Under the pieces are notes generated by a model. The model was not told where the DNA came from and did no database searches. It saw only the letters and a program-made list of their open reading frames with translations. Made by a program: the position numbers and the translations under genes. Shown in pieces: positions 16,347 to 23,895 of a DNA stretch of 35,555 nucleotides. How positions within the stretch are numbered: the stretch's first letter is position 1; the number at the start of each line of letters is the position of its first letter. Source of the stretch: Verrucomicrobiales bacterium (GTDB lineage Bacteria; Verrucomicrobiota; Verrucomicrobiia; Verrucomicrobiales; DEV007); contig JAHEJT010000030.1 of assembly GCA_024638765.1 (NCBI GenBank), positions 1 to 35,555 of the forward strand. Reading direction: 5' to 3'.

Positions 16347-17586
16347 AAAGACGCACCTTCTCCAGTTTCCCAAGCATCCATTCGTACTCTTTTTCCAGTT
16401 GATCGACGACCTCCGCGCTGTGCATTTGCTTCGGCAAGACCTCCCAGGTGTAAGTCTCCATTTCCAGGTGACTGCACATGGCCGGGTCTTCCGCCAGCAG
16501 CGCCACCACGCCGTCTATGTGGTCCCGAGTGTCCCCGAAGACCTCCTCGGGAGAGGCATGCAGCGGAATGTGAAAATGCACCCGCCACTCTTCGCCGATT
16601 TCCTCCGGATCTTTTTCGGCGAATTCAAACGCCGGCGGCAGATCGCGAAACCGCCGCAACCCTCCTGCCCGGTCCCGGGCCACCACCTGATGCAGATAAG
16701 TATCCTCCTGGAAATCCCGCAAACGCGCCAGCGCCTCCGGGATCGGCTTGAGCCGTAAAGCGGAACTCAGGTGCAATTTGCTGATCCGAATTCCCGCGCT
16801 CCGCAACCGGTGGATTGCTTCCGCGGCTTCCTCAAACTCCACCGCCAGATGACAAGTGTCGTAATTCACTCCCACCGTCTTGAGAAAACTTTCCCGGTCC
16901 GCCACGCCTTCCGTCAACCGTTCGAAAAAGCGCACCGTCTCCCTGCTGGTCTCAAACAAACCCAGCGGCTCCGGTTCCAATCCCAAGTGCAGATCGTGTC
17001 CCGTCCTTGCACTCAAATCCGCGATGTGCTGCGCGCAAAGACGGATGCTGTGCACTATCGCGTCCAACCTCGGATCTTCGCTCTCGACGAATTCATCAAA
17101 AGATACCGGCGGCGTGTCTTCCTTCCCCTCCCAGTCGAACCCGCTTCCCGTTACTCCCACGAACTCTTTGAAAGAACCGGGAAGCGTGCTCACACTGCCC
17201 TGCATTCCATCCGGCAACAATTCACTCAGGATATCAAACAGAAGATTCGTGTATTCCAGCCGCAGGCTGGAGGTCCAGTCCGGTGAATACACCTGCTCCT
17301 TGACTCGGGCGCCATGAAACTTTCCGTAAGGAAATCCGTTAATCGTAAAAACGTAACAGTGATGACGATCCAACCAGCGTTCGAATTCAAAAAGGTTGTC
17401 TCCCTGCGACAGCTCCACCGCAGCGGCATGACTCAGGCGCAGGCCGATTCCATAAGGTCCCTGAGGACAAACCCGCGCTTTCACTTCCAGTGTGTATTCC
17501 TCGAGCCCCGCGAAGGTCTCCTCCCAGGTCTCCCCCCGGTGGATATTGGTGCAATATCCGAAATCAATCTGGTGATTCAGCCGCAT
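16339..17586 (-). CDS. eboE: metabolite traffic protein EboE (xylose isomerase-like TIM barrel)
   Basis: This encodes 415 residues. The N-terminus FGYCTNIHRGETWEET (9-24) is the typical EboE opening. The barrel motifs are INGFPYGKFHG near 82-92, HLGLEPEPLGLFET near 197-210, VNYDTCHLAVEFEE near 238-251 and ISKLHLSSAL near 268. These acidic and His residues fit a metal site as in xylose-isomerase-like barrels, but no reaction is established. Ebo proteins are known from cyanobacteria, Bacteroidetes and eustigmatophyte plastids, where the operon supports transport of precursors such as that of scytonemin. eboE is the first gene of the eboE-eboC-eboD unit here; eboA, eboB and eboF are not in this window. 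Confidence 0.9.
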   Translation of the reverse strand: MRLNHQIDFGYCTNIHRGETWEETFAGLEEYTLEVKARVCPQGPYGIGLRLSHAAAVELSQGDNLFEFERWLDRHHCYVFTINGFPYGKFHGARVKEQVYSPDWTSSLRLEYTNLLFDILSELLPDGMQGSVSTLPGSFKEFVGVTGSGFDWEGKEDTPPVSFDEFVESEDPRLDAIVHSIRLCAQHIADLSARTGHDLHLGLEPEPLGLFETSRETVRFFERLTEGVADRESFLKTVGVNYDTCHLAVEFEEAAEAIHRLRSAGIRISKLHLSSALRLKPIPEALARLRDFQEDTYLHQVVARDRAGGLRRFRDLPPAFEFAEKDPEEIGEEWRVHFHIPLHASPEEVFGDTRDHIDGVVALLAEDPAMCSHLEMETYTWEVLPKQMHSAEVVDQLEKEYEWMLGKLEKVRLYE

Positions 17587-17597
17587 GCCGCAGTTCG

Positions 17598-17627
17598 ATT
17601 ATAGTCGCGCGCCCGCCGTGAGCACAA
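17598..17627 (-). promoter_or_regulatory. probable promoter of the eboECD operon, very short leader
   Basis: A perfect TATAAT lies at 17598-17603 on the minus strand, with TTGTGC as a weak -35 box at 17622-17627 (18-bp spacing). The -10 box is only 11 bp from the eboE ATG, so the mRNA would be leaderless or nearly so. No SD is present, which agrees. Confidence 0.5.
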
Positions 17628-17742
17628 GACCCCCCTTTGACGCCCGCCCTTCAGCACCTGGAATGCAATTCCGCCTTGTGCCTGACCGTCGCCTTATGCT
17701 CTTAAATGGTTTCCGTATCCCCGCTTTCCTCGTCTCCCATTC

Positions 17743-18144
17743 ATGGACTTTTTCCGATGGCTCAAGCCCAAACGCGAACCAGAAGAGATCCCTTCAACCC
17801 GGGTGGGCTCCGTTTCGATCGAAAAACATCAGATCGTCTGCCGCTGGAAAGAAGGTCACACTCGCCGCTTCACTCTTGAACGGCTGGGACGCGTCCTCAT
17901 TCGCACCACGGATAAAGGCGCCTTCGACGAAGATGTCTTCTTCGTCCTCGAGCTGCCCGAGGGCGAATGCGTCATCCCTCAAAACGCGGAGGGATCAAAC
18001 GATCTCCTCAAGCTCCTCAAATCACTCGACGGCTTCGATAACAAGGCCGTCGTCGCCGCCATGAGTTCCACCCGCAACCGGGAGTTCATCTGCTGGACCC
18101 GGAAGAAAATCAGCTCCCCCTTCTCCCGTTCCCCGGATTTCTGA
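17743..18144 (+). CDS. conserved hypothetical protein
   Basis: This encodes 133 residues, soluble, with no signal peptide. It starts MDFFRWLKPKREPEE. A beta-rich middle (VSIEKHQIVCRW, FTLERLGRVLIRTTDKG, FDEDVFFVLELPEGECVIP) is followed by a conserved-looking C-terminal block NDLLKLLKSLDGFDNKAVVAAMSSTRNREFICW, split here only for reading. I cannot assign a function. ATG 17743 follows TCTCCCATTC with no SD. It is divergent from eboE with a 156-bp gap. Confidence 0.75.
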   Translation: MDFFRWLKPKREPEEIPSTRVGSVSIEKHQIVCRWKEGHTRRFTLERLGRVLIRTTDKGAFDEDVFFVLELPEGECVIPQNAEGSNDLLKLLKSLDGFDNKAVVAAMSSTRNREFICWTRKKISSPFSRSPDF

Positions 18145-18267
18145 AGATCCGTGGCCCCTCAAAGATACCATAGCCGAAGCGGCACACCTCGGGCCCGCAC
18201 TGTTTATCCCGCTTCGCGGGCTCTGCGGATACACTTCGTTCTTTTTGGAAGCCGCCCCAGAGGCAAG

Positions 18268-18284
18268 GCAGCCAGTTCGGCTGC
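18268..18284. terminator. weak hairpin between convergent genes
   Basis: GCAGCC-AGTTC-GGCTGC is followed by AAGCTTTT in the gap between the hypothetical gene and the convergent esterase gene. The stem is short and the T-run weak. A second small palindrome CCCGC-TTC-GCGGG is at 18208-18220. Confidence 0.35.
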
Positions 18285-18290
18285 AAGCTT

Positions 18291-19280
18291 TTACCACTCG
18301 GATCCCAGGGCGTTCCGGAAATTCCGGGCGTGGAACTTCATGATCGCCAGGCCTGCTTTCTCGTATACTTCCCGGGCACTGTGCGATGCGTCCGCCACCA
18401 CTTTTTTCTTGAAAGCGATCTTCAGCGATTCGAGATGCGCCATCCAGTCCAGGTTGGCTTCATAATTGAAGTCCTTGTCTCCAACCACCACCATGATGTG
18501 GAAAGGTTTCACCGGATTCTTCGCATACTGCCTCGCCAAATCGTAGGTGTTATTGCCCGCCTCAAAAACGATGGTCTCGCTTTCTCGACCCTCGCTCTCG
18601 GAAATCCGCTTCTCGTGCTGGTGCCCACCGAACATCGGCACATTCGACACGAAGAGTTCCGGATACTTGAACATATGCCGGGCGGTCCCCCGACCTCCCT
18701 GCGATCCGCCCTCGAGCGCTCGCCCCTCCCTATTCTTGAAGGTCCGGTAATTCGCATCGATCTGGGGGATCAATTCCTTGATGAAAGCCGATTCTCCGTA
18801 GGAATTCAGCTTGGGATAATCGTAGTGACTCATGGCCCCCCCGTTCACAAACACGTAAATCATGGGGGGAATCTCCCCGGAAGCCATCTGCGGATGAATA
18901 AACTCCAACAACGGCACCAGCTTCAGTTCACTCCCCGGCCGCCCCCCGTGTAACATGTAAACCACCGGGTATTTACGCTCCTCGTTGACCGGATCCTCAT
19001 ACCCCGGCGGAAGGTAAACGCAATATCCCACCAGGGCTTTGTTGGTGGGACTGAAGAACCCGCGGTGCTTGAGTCCCGGCACGATCATTCGTTCCGGGAC
19101 ATCGTTGACCCATTGATGCGAGCCAAGATCGTTCTTCTTACTCTTGCTCTTCCCGGCTGCGCCCGCGCCTTCCCCCTCTTTTGCAGGCGCTCCCAGGCTT
19201 GTCAGGGCGAACGCCGACCAGAGGCCGGCGGTAACCAGTAACCTGTGAAATAAAAGGTTTCTCGAGGTTTTCATGGGCAT
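18291..19280 (-). CDS. exported alpha/beta-hydrolase esterase (putative esterase / esterase D-like family)
   Basis: This encodes 329 residues from ATG 19280 (19274 is an alternative) with a signal peptide of about 30 residues and a Lys/Gly-rich linker. The hydrolase part shows PVVYMLHGGRPGSE (oxyanion region), PPMIYVFVNGG and the nucleophile elbow LEGGSQGGRG with Ser193. The acid is probably in VVVGDKDFNYE and the His in ASHSAREVYEKA. The fold resembles feruloyl-esterase and esterase D proteins that cleave ester bonds in polysaccharides or xenobiotics; the substrate is unknown. The final region HSAREVYEKAGLAIMKFHARNF is typical of this family. It is probably periplasmic. Confidence 0.85.
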   Translation of the reverse strand: MPMKTSRNLLFHRLLVTAGLWSAFALTSLGAPAKEGEGAGAAGKSKSKKNDLGSHQWVNDVPERMIVPGLKHRGFFSPTNKALVGYCVYLPPGYEDPVNEERKYPVVYMLHGGRPGSELKLVPLLEFIHPQMASGEIPPMIYVFVNGGAMSHYDYPKLNSYGESAFIKELIPQIDANYRTFKNREGRALEGGSQGGRGTARHMFKYPELFVSNVPMFGGHQHEKRISESEGRESETIVFEAGNNTYDLARQYAKNPVKPFHIMVVVGDKDFNYEANLDWMAHLESLKIAFKKKVVADASHSAREVYEKAGLAIMKFHARNFRNALGSEW

Positions 19281-19657
19281 CGTGATCCGCACGCTACCAG
19301 TCCCCCTACGGCCCGTCAAACCACCAAGATCCCTTATACTCAAGGCTCTCTCGAATTAATCCTCTCCATCCAAAAAAAAATTCCCCGGAAACTCAAGGAA
19401 CCCGGAACCCGCCCCTTGATCCGCCATCGGCCCCGCGTAAGTTGAGTTGGCAGCCCTCGCGAGGCCGCCTATCCCCCGGGTTTCACTGTATCCGGCACAC
19501 CATCCGTCGCCCGCCATTACCGGCCTTTCCGAGTCCGGTCCCACGGCAATACAAAGTGTGACCCGCCCCGTAGCGGTAGCCCGTGCACGGCTGCCAAGGG
19601 GTCGGATTGTGCCCGGCCACACCGGAGGACTTGCGCAACATTTCAGCTTTTTTTCAA
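19281..19657. other. 377-bp spacer, no gene recognised
   Basis: This lies between the divergent esterase and metallopeptidase genes. Open frames on both strands give Arg/Pro-rich, low-quality peptides. A (T)7 tract at 19648-19654 and an AAAAAAAAA tract near 19372 are the only notable features. It presumably holds promoters for both flanking genes, but none is clear. Confidence 0.4.
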
Positions 19658-20332
19658 GTGAACCAATCTCAGAGAACAAATTTTAGAAAGAGACGCTCGA
19701 CTCCTTCGCGCCAGATCGATTGGACGGAATACGATCCCTTCATGCTGGAAGCAGAAGCCGCTTACACCCGCGCCTTCCCTGATTTTCCCGAAGACGGCAA
19801 AGCGGCTCCGCACATTAAAACCCTTCCGCTTCGCAAAGAATTCATCATGCCAGTCAGCGCGGAGGACGTGCGCACGACGCTCCGGAGAATCCCCGCGCGA
19901 TACCTGGAGGGACTCAAAGCGGTCTTCCTGCTCGGAGGCACCCGAAAACAAAATCGTTCGGCCTGGGGTTATTCCCTCTCCTACGGATGCTATTGGGAAG
20001 ATTGCGTCTTCCTGCACCCTTTCCCCAAGGATCTTCTTCGCGCCACCTATCCGCGCGCGCCCAAACCCAGCGAGCTACTTTATTTCCGCCGGATCGGCGC
20101 CACCATTACGACCACCAGCGAAGGCACCACCATTCGCTTCGATCGCGATTCCCTGAAGCGCCTCTATCTCTACGACGTCTTCATCCACGAGATCGGCCAC
20201 CACGTCGATCGGCACAATCCCGGCAACGAAAACGAAAAAGAAGCCTTCGCGGAATGGTTCGCCACTGAGTTCGGCTTCCGTCGCCGGCGCCAACGGGAAG
20301 TAGCGGCGGCATCCTGCCGCCGTTCCAAATGA
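19658..20332 (+). CDS. HExxH zinc-metallopeptidase-like protein
   Basis: From GTG 19658 this encodes 224 residues; 19583 and ATG 19742 are alternative starts and none has an SD. The key feature is the zinc-binding helix VFIHEIGHHVDR with HEIGHH at 177-182, followed about 20 residues later by NEKEAFAEWFATEFG, a plausible third ligand. This arrangement suggests a minimal gluzincin-like metallopeptidase. No signal peptide is seen, so it is probably cytoplasmic. The substrate is unknown. Oddly, the last dozen residues (EVAAASCRRSK) are encoded by a copy of the dispersed GGCATCCTGCC palindrome, so the original C-terminus may have been replaced. Confidence 0.7.
   Translation: MNQSQRTNFRKRRSTPSRQIDWTEYDPFMLEAEAAYTRAFPDFPEDGKAAPHIKTLPLRKEFIMPVSAEDVRTTLRRIPARYLEGLKAVFLLGGTRKQNRSAWGYSLSYGCYWEDCVFLHPFPKDLLRATYPRAPKPSELLYFRRIGATITTTSEGTTIRFDRDSLKRLYLYDVFIHEIGHHVDRHNPGNENEKEAFAEWFATEFGFRRRRQREVAAASCRRSK
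20297..20326. repeat. dispersed palindrome inside the 3' end of a gene
   Basis: GAAGTAGCGGCGGCATCCTGCCGCCG is the same family as 2359-2388. It is read in frame by the metallopeptidase-like gene just before its stop. Confidence 0.8.
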
Positions 20333-20388
20333 GTCCGGAGGCAGAATGCCACGCGCGAAGGGCGACACAGTATACGAAGTTAACCTGC

Positions 20389-20424
20389 AGAGCCGGCGAA
20401 GCCGGATAATGCCGCCGCTACTTT
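20389..20424. repeat. degenerate copy of the dispersed palindrome
   Basis: A GCCGGCGAAGCCGG stem is followed by ATAATGCCGCCGCTACTTT, which matches the right arm of the 2359-2388 element. It lies in the 107-bp gap between convergent genes. Confidence 0.55.
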
Positions 20425-20439
20425 CACATCCCCAACACC

Positions 20440-21948
20440 CTAACATGCTGCAAACGCATCTTCGAACCGCCCACGGAGATCTTCGAAATCCTCCAGGCCC
20501 ACCGAGATGCGAATCAAGAATCGCGAAACACCGAACTTCTCCGCCCACTTCAACTCCTGGTAATGGGCCAGCAGCGTGTAAGGACAGACCAGGGAAAAAT
20601 TTGTTCCCAGGCTCGGACCTTTGGAAATCCGCAGGGCATCGTAAAACGGAGCCGAGGACGAATCGGCCTCCTTTAGCAGGATCGAGAGCAGGCCCCCGTA
20701 CCCCCCTTGACGACGCCGCACTTTTTCATACAACTCCGGCGTCTGGTTCCGGGTATACCAGAGCTTCTCAACCTTGGGATGCGCACTCAGATATTCATAC
20801 AACGCTTCCCCGGTCTGGTTGATCCTCCTTATCCGCTCCTCGTAATCCCGGGAATTTTCTTCCAGGACCACCGCGTCTCCGCCCCATAAACCGTCCTCCG
20901 CTTCGTCCTCGAAAAATTGCGCAAACCGATCGCACATCGGGGAATCGGCACGCAGAATCACCGATCCTCCCATGACATCGCCGCTTCCGGAAATGTACTT
21001 GGTCAAGCTCGTGGTCACCACGTCCGCATCCCGGAAGACATCGATGTTGTAAACAGAACCAATGGTGTCGTCGACGATCAACGGGACCCCCCTCGGCTCC
21101 AGAAGCTCCCGCAACCTCGCGATATCCACGCTCCGCAGCAACGGATTGCTCGCCAACTCGCAGTAAACACCGCAAAACTCTTCTTTCGCAAAGAGCGCCT
21201 CCACCTCACCGAGCCCGCCGTTGTCCCCCGGGGATACAAAGTGGACGCCGGCGCCAAACTGCTCCTGGATCTTGAGCACGTCCACGTAAGGAAATTCTAC
21301 CTGGGCGCATTTCTTGTCCGGAAACATCCGGTTCAATGCCCGGTGCACGGCGAACACTCCCGCCATTCCCGTCTGGAAAAGAAAAACACCCCCGGGACGC
21401 TGCCCCGACCATCCGGCGAGCCGATCGCGCAGAATTTTCTTCGCCTGCTCCCCGGCCGCCGGAGATACCGCCGCCGATCCCGGCTTGCCCAGGGCCGCCT
21501 CCGCCAGCCGGCTGCTGGTGATCTCTCCGCAATGCTGCCAGAACTTGAGCCCCGCCTCCAAAGCAGCCTCCGGAAACACCGCCACACACAACCCCTCAGT
21601 TCCGAAGTCTTCACTCCTTGTCTCCAGCCCGGTGCGCTTGCCCACATACTCGCGGCACCGCTCCGCGGCAGCCCGCGACGGATATACCAGCGCCTTTTCC
21701 CCCGGCCCCGCAAAGCGCGCCTCGCCCGCTGCAAACAGTTTCTGCAAATAGGGATGACAATAAAATCGCGGATACCCGCAATGCATCCTCCCGATCACGT
21801 CCGGATCTTTCTCTTCATACCCGACGACGTGCGCCCATTTCGGCAGGGCCACGGAAACCCCGTGCACCGAGTCCGGTATCGCATACCCCAGATCTTCCTC
21901 CCGCCAAAGCGGATCCTGCAGTAAGTCCCTTGCCACAATTCGTCCCAC
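20440..21948 (-). CDS. cystathionine gamma-synthase-like PLP enzyme, fungal (Met7/Str2) type
   Basis: This encodes 502 residues of the Cys/Met metabolism PLP-dependent family. It is longer than usual bacterial MetB (about 380-400) because of an N-terminal region with DLGYAIPDSVHGVSVALPKW. That opening and the YPRFYCHPYLQKL segment are typical of fungal-type cystathionine gamma-synthases. The PLP lysine is Lys317 in TSLTKYISGSGDVMGGS, and VPLIVDDTIGS holds the Asp that contacts the pyridine nitrogen. The likely reaction joins an activated homoserine ester with cysteine to give cystathionine. The start is GTG 21948 without an SD. It begins 7 bp after the stop of the upstream PLP enzyme, so both are in one operon. 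Confidence 0.88.
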   Translation of the reverse strand: MGRIVARDLLQDPLWREEDLGYAIPDSVHGVSVALPKWAHVVGYEEKDPDVIGRMHCGYPRFYCHPYLQKLFAAGEARFAGPGEKALVYPSRAAAERCREYVGKRTGLETRSEDFGTEGLCVAVFPEAALEAGLKFWQHCGEITSSRLAEAALGKPGSAAVSPAAGEQAKKILRDRLAGWSGQRPGGVFLFQTGMAGVFAVHRALNRMFPDKKCAQVEFPYVDVLKIQEQFGAGVHFVSPGDNGGLGEVEALFAKEEFCGVYCELASNPLLRSVDIARLRELLEPRGVPLIVDDTIGSVYNIDVFRDADVVTTSLTKYISGSGDVMGGSVILRADSPMCDRFAQFFEDEAEDGLWGGDAVVLEENSRDYEERIRRINQTGEALYEYLSAHPKVEKLWYTRNQTPELYEKVRRRQGGYGGLLSILLKEADSSSAPFYDALRISKGPSLGTNFSLVCPYTLLAHYQELKWAEKFGVSRFLIRISVGLEDFEDLRGRFEDAFAAC

Positions 21949-21955
21949 AAAATAA

Positions 21956-23116
21956 TTAACGAACCCGCTCCAGCGCCTGCCTTACATCGGCGATCAAATC
22001 CTCCGCCGTCTCGATCCCTGCCGAAAAACGCACTAGTGAATCCGTGATGCCCACGGCCTCACGCGTCTCCCTGGGCACCGAGGCATGCGTCATCGATGCG
22101 GGATGACAGGATAACGACTCGATCCCACCCAGACTTTCGGCCTGGGTAAAGAGCCGCATCTCTTTCAAAAACTGCTGCGTTGCTTCCAGGCTCAAACCCA
22201 TCTCGGCACTCACGATCCCCGACCCTCCCGCCATCTGCTTACGCGCCAGGGCGTGCTGGGGATGCGACTCCAGAAACGGATAACGCACCCAGACCGCGCC
22301 GCTTTCGCGCTCCAGCCACTCCGCCAGCGCCAGGGCGTTGGTGCAATGACGCTCCATCCGTAACGCTTCCGTTTTTACTCCTCGCGACACCAGCCAGCTG
22401 TCAAATGGCGATGGCTGCAATCCCAAAGCTTTTTGTGCGAAGACCATCTTCTCCTGCCAGGCGTCGTCGTTGGTGCATACCGCGCCCCCCAGGCAATCCG
22501 AATGGCCGCTGCTGTACTTGGTGGTGCTCAACAGCGAAAGATCGGCTCCCAGCTCCAGCGGGCGCTGCAGATAACTCGAAGCAAATGTATTGTCCACCAC
22601 CACCGCGCCCCCCGCCTTGTGCCCCACCTCGGCAATCGCCCCGATATCGATGATCTTTAAGAGTGGATTGGTCGGAGATTCAATCCACACCAGCACCGGC
22701 TTTTCTCGCGTGATCGCCTCGTAATTGGCCGGTTCCGTAAAGTCTAGATATTCCACCGAGACTCCGAACTTCTCGAACACCTGCTCGAAGAGACGATAGG
22801 TGCACCCGTAAATATTCTCTTCGGCTAAGACCACGTCCCCGCTCTTTAGCGTCGACACAATAGCCGTAATCGCCGAAACCCCGCTCGCGAAAACCGTCGC
22901 GTGCTTTCCACCCTCCAGACTCGCCAGGGTCGATTCCAGGTTCCGGAAATTCGGATTCCCCGACCGGGTGTAATCAAATCCGTCCGGATTCCCCGTCTCA
23001 AAGGTCGATGTCAGGTAAACCGGCGGAATCACCGCACCGGTCTCGCCCTGATATCCCTGCCCCTCGTGAATCGCCCGCGTCTCAAACCCGTCTTCTCTGT
23101 GTCTCTCCTCGCTCAT
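21956..23116 (-). CDS. cystathionine gamma-synthase/lyase-type PLP enzyme
   Basis: This encodes 386 residues, the standard length for MetB/CGL enzymes. Motifs are ETRAIHEGQ (12-20), the tetramer-partner loop YTRSGNPNFRNLE (49-61), FASGVSAI (76-83), VVVDNTFAS with Asp175, and the PLP lysine Lys200 in LLSTTKYSSGHSD. SLGGIESLSCHPASMTHAS near the C-terminus is characteristic. Synthase and lyase cannot be separated confidently by eye. As the first gene of a pair with a fungal-type synthase, it may be the lyase of a cysteine/methionine interconversion pathway. ATG 23116 was chosen over 23164, whose extension is poorly conserved. No SAM riboswitch is seen upstream. Confidence 0.92.
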   Translation of the reverse strand: MSEERHREDGFETRAIHEGQGYQGETGAVIPPVYLTSTFETGNPDGFDYTRSGNPNFRNLESTLASLEGGKHATVFASGVSAITAIVSTLKSGDVVLAEENIYGCTYRLFEQVFEKFGVSVEYLDFTEPANYEAITREKPVLVWIESPTNPLLKIIDIGAIAEVGHKAGGAVVVDNTFASSYLQRPLELGADLSLLSTTKYSSGHSDCLGGAVCTNDDAWQEKMVFAQKALGLQPSPFDSWLVSRGVKTEALRMERHCTNALALAEWLERESGAVWVRYPFLESHPQHALARKQMAGGSGIVSAEMGLSLEATQQFLKEMRLFTQAESLGGIESLSCHPASMTHASVPRETREAVGITDSLVRFSAGIETAEDLIADVRQALERVR

Positions 23117-23174
23117 TGCAGAATCATTAAGCCCAGAATATGCCCCAACCCCAAGACTTGTCATCCCGCCTTTA

Positions 23175-23204
23175 TGTCATCCTTCGACTCCGCTCAGGAT
23201 GACA
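23175..23204. repeat. palindromic repeat TGTCATCCT...AGGATGACA
   Basis: Nine-bp perfect arms flank TTCGACTCCGCTC-type sequence. It lies about 60 bp upstream of the PLP enzyme gene. The words are close to those of the inverted repeat at 23618-23766, so both are probably one dispersed family. A CATCCAGCATCCAGC short-period repeat follows near 23255-23275. Confidence 0.7.
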
Positions 23205-23328
23205 AGCCTGCCTACCGTGATCCCTCTGAGAGATCAACACCCGGCCGCCAGTATCCAGCATCCAGCATCCATCCCCGGCAAGGTCTGCAAACTTCAAACC
23301 TTGAACTCTGAGCTCTAATCCAGCCTCT

Positions 23329-23505
23329 TCACCGGCGCCGGGACCACTCTTTGTATACCACCCGCAACAGCAGCAGGATCGCCAGGACTACCAGCAGAAT
23401 CAGGCGCCCGCTCCGCGCGGAATCGCCCTCGGCACCCTCGGGCACACTGGCCACCGATTCCGCCACCCCCAAGAGCGCGCCAGATGAAAACAAACCCTCG
23501 ATCAC
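23329..23505 (-). CDS. small single-pass membrane protein, 58 residues
   Basis: This frame, too short for routine gene calls, starts at GTG 23505 behind a G-rich stretch (GGGTGGGG). It encodes a small acidic N-terminal part (EGLFSSGALLGVAESVASV), then SARSGR, a strong membrane helix LILLVVLAILLLLRVVY and a basic end KEWSRRR. The charge pattern predicts an outside N-terminus and inside C-terminus. The sequence looks like a genuine protein, while the competing frames on this strand give only Gly/Arg-rich peptides. No family is recognised. It sits between two repeat clusters. Confidence 0.5.
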   Translation of the reverse strand: MIEGLFSSGALLGVAESVASVPEGAEGDSARSGRLILLVVLAILLLLRVVYKEWSRRR

Positions 23506-23617
23506 CCCCCACCCTACACCGACCGTAGGCAGAAGTCTCCGACTTCGGCCTGCGGTCGTCCTTCGAAGCTCGCAGAGCGAAGAACGGGCCCTTCAACACT
23601 CCCGCCCACCCCTTATG

Positions 23618-23766
23618 TCATCCCGAGCGAAGTCGAGGGATCCCTCAATTAAATCTTGCAGTGACGCGCAACCAGAGAAGGGAGGACCGTGACACGATTG
23701 CGGGCGGTTTCTGAAATTTAGGATATCCTGGAACTAAGAGAGATCCCTCGACTTCGCTCGGGATGA
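23618..23766. mobile_element. MITE-like element with perfect 25-bp inverted repeats
   Basis: The left arm 23618-23642 (starting TCATCCCGAGCGAAG) and the right arm 23742-23766 (ending CTTCGCTCGGGATGA) are exact reverse complements over 25 bp. They enclose 99 bp without coding potential. No target-site duplication is evident. The arms resemble a TCATCCCGAGCGAAG word I recall as dispersed in many bacterial genomes. It may be a non-autonomous element or a REP-like pair. Confidence 0.6.
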
Positions 23767-23825
23767 TAAATCAGGACATTCCAATCTTCCATCATTCCAA
23801 CCTTCCCCAACGTCGCCCCCTACTG

Positions 23826-23864
23826 TTTAAACAAGAAACCCGGACGCCGCTGGCGGCGTCCGGG
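23826..23864 (-). terminator. Rho-independent terminator of the DUF5069-like gene
   Basis: A 12-bp GC-rich stem (CCCGGACGCCGC and its complement at 23839-23850 and 23853-23864) is followed on the minus strand by TTTCTTGTTTAAAC. It lies about 30 bp after the stop codon of the gene. Confidence 0.8.
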
Positions 23865-23895
23865 CTCATAAAAGACAGCACTCAAGCGCCGAAAC

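Larger units (their letters stand above)
23506..23895. other. 390-bp spacer with repeats and a terminator
   Basis: It contains a GTAGGCAGAAGTCTCCGACT palindrome-like segment at about 23525-23550, a MITE-like inverted-repeat element (23618-23766), a CATTCCAATCTTCCATCATTCC low-complexity run near 23778 and the terminator of the DUF5069-like gene. No further gene is seen. Confidence 0.55.

Noticed and set aside
19356..19679. 107-residue minus-strand frame upstream of the esterase
   Set aside because: Composition is unlike neighbouring proteins, there is no SD and no motif, and it overlaps the start region of the metallopeptidase-like gene.
23117..23328. Possible SAM riboswitch upstream of the transsulfuration operon
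   Set aside because: I searched the leader for the usual helices and saw only the TGTCATCC palindrome and short-period repeats.
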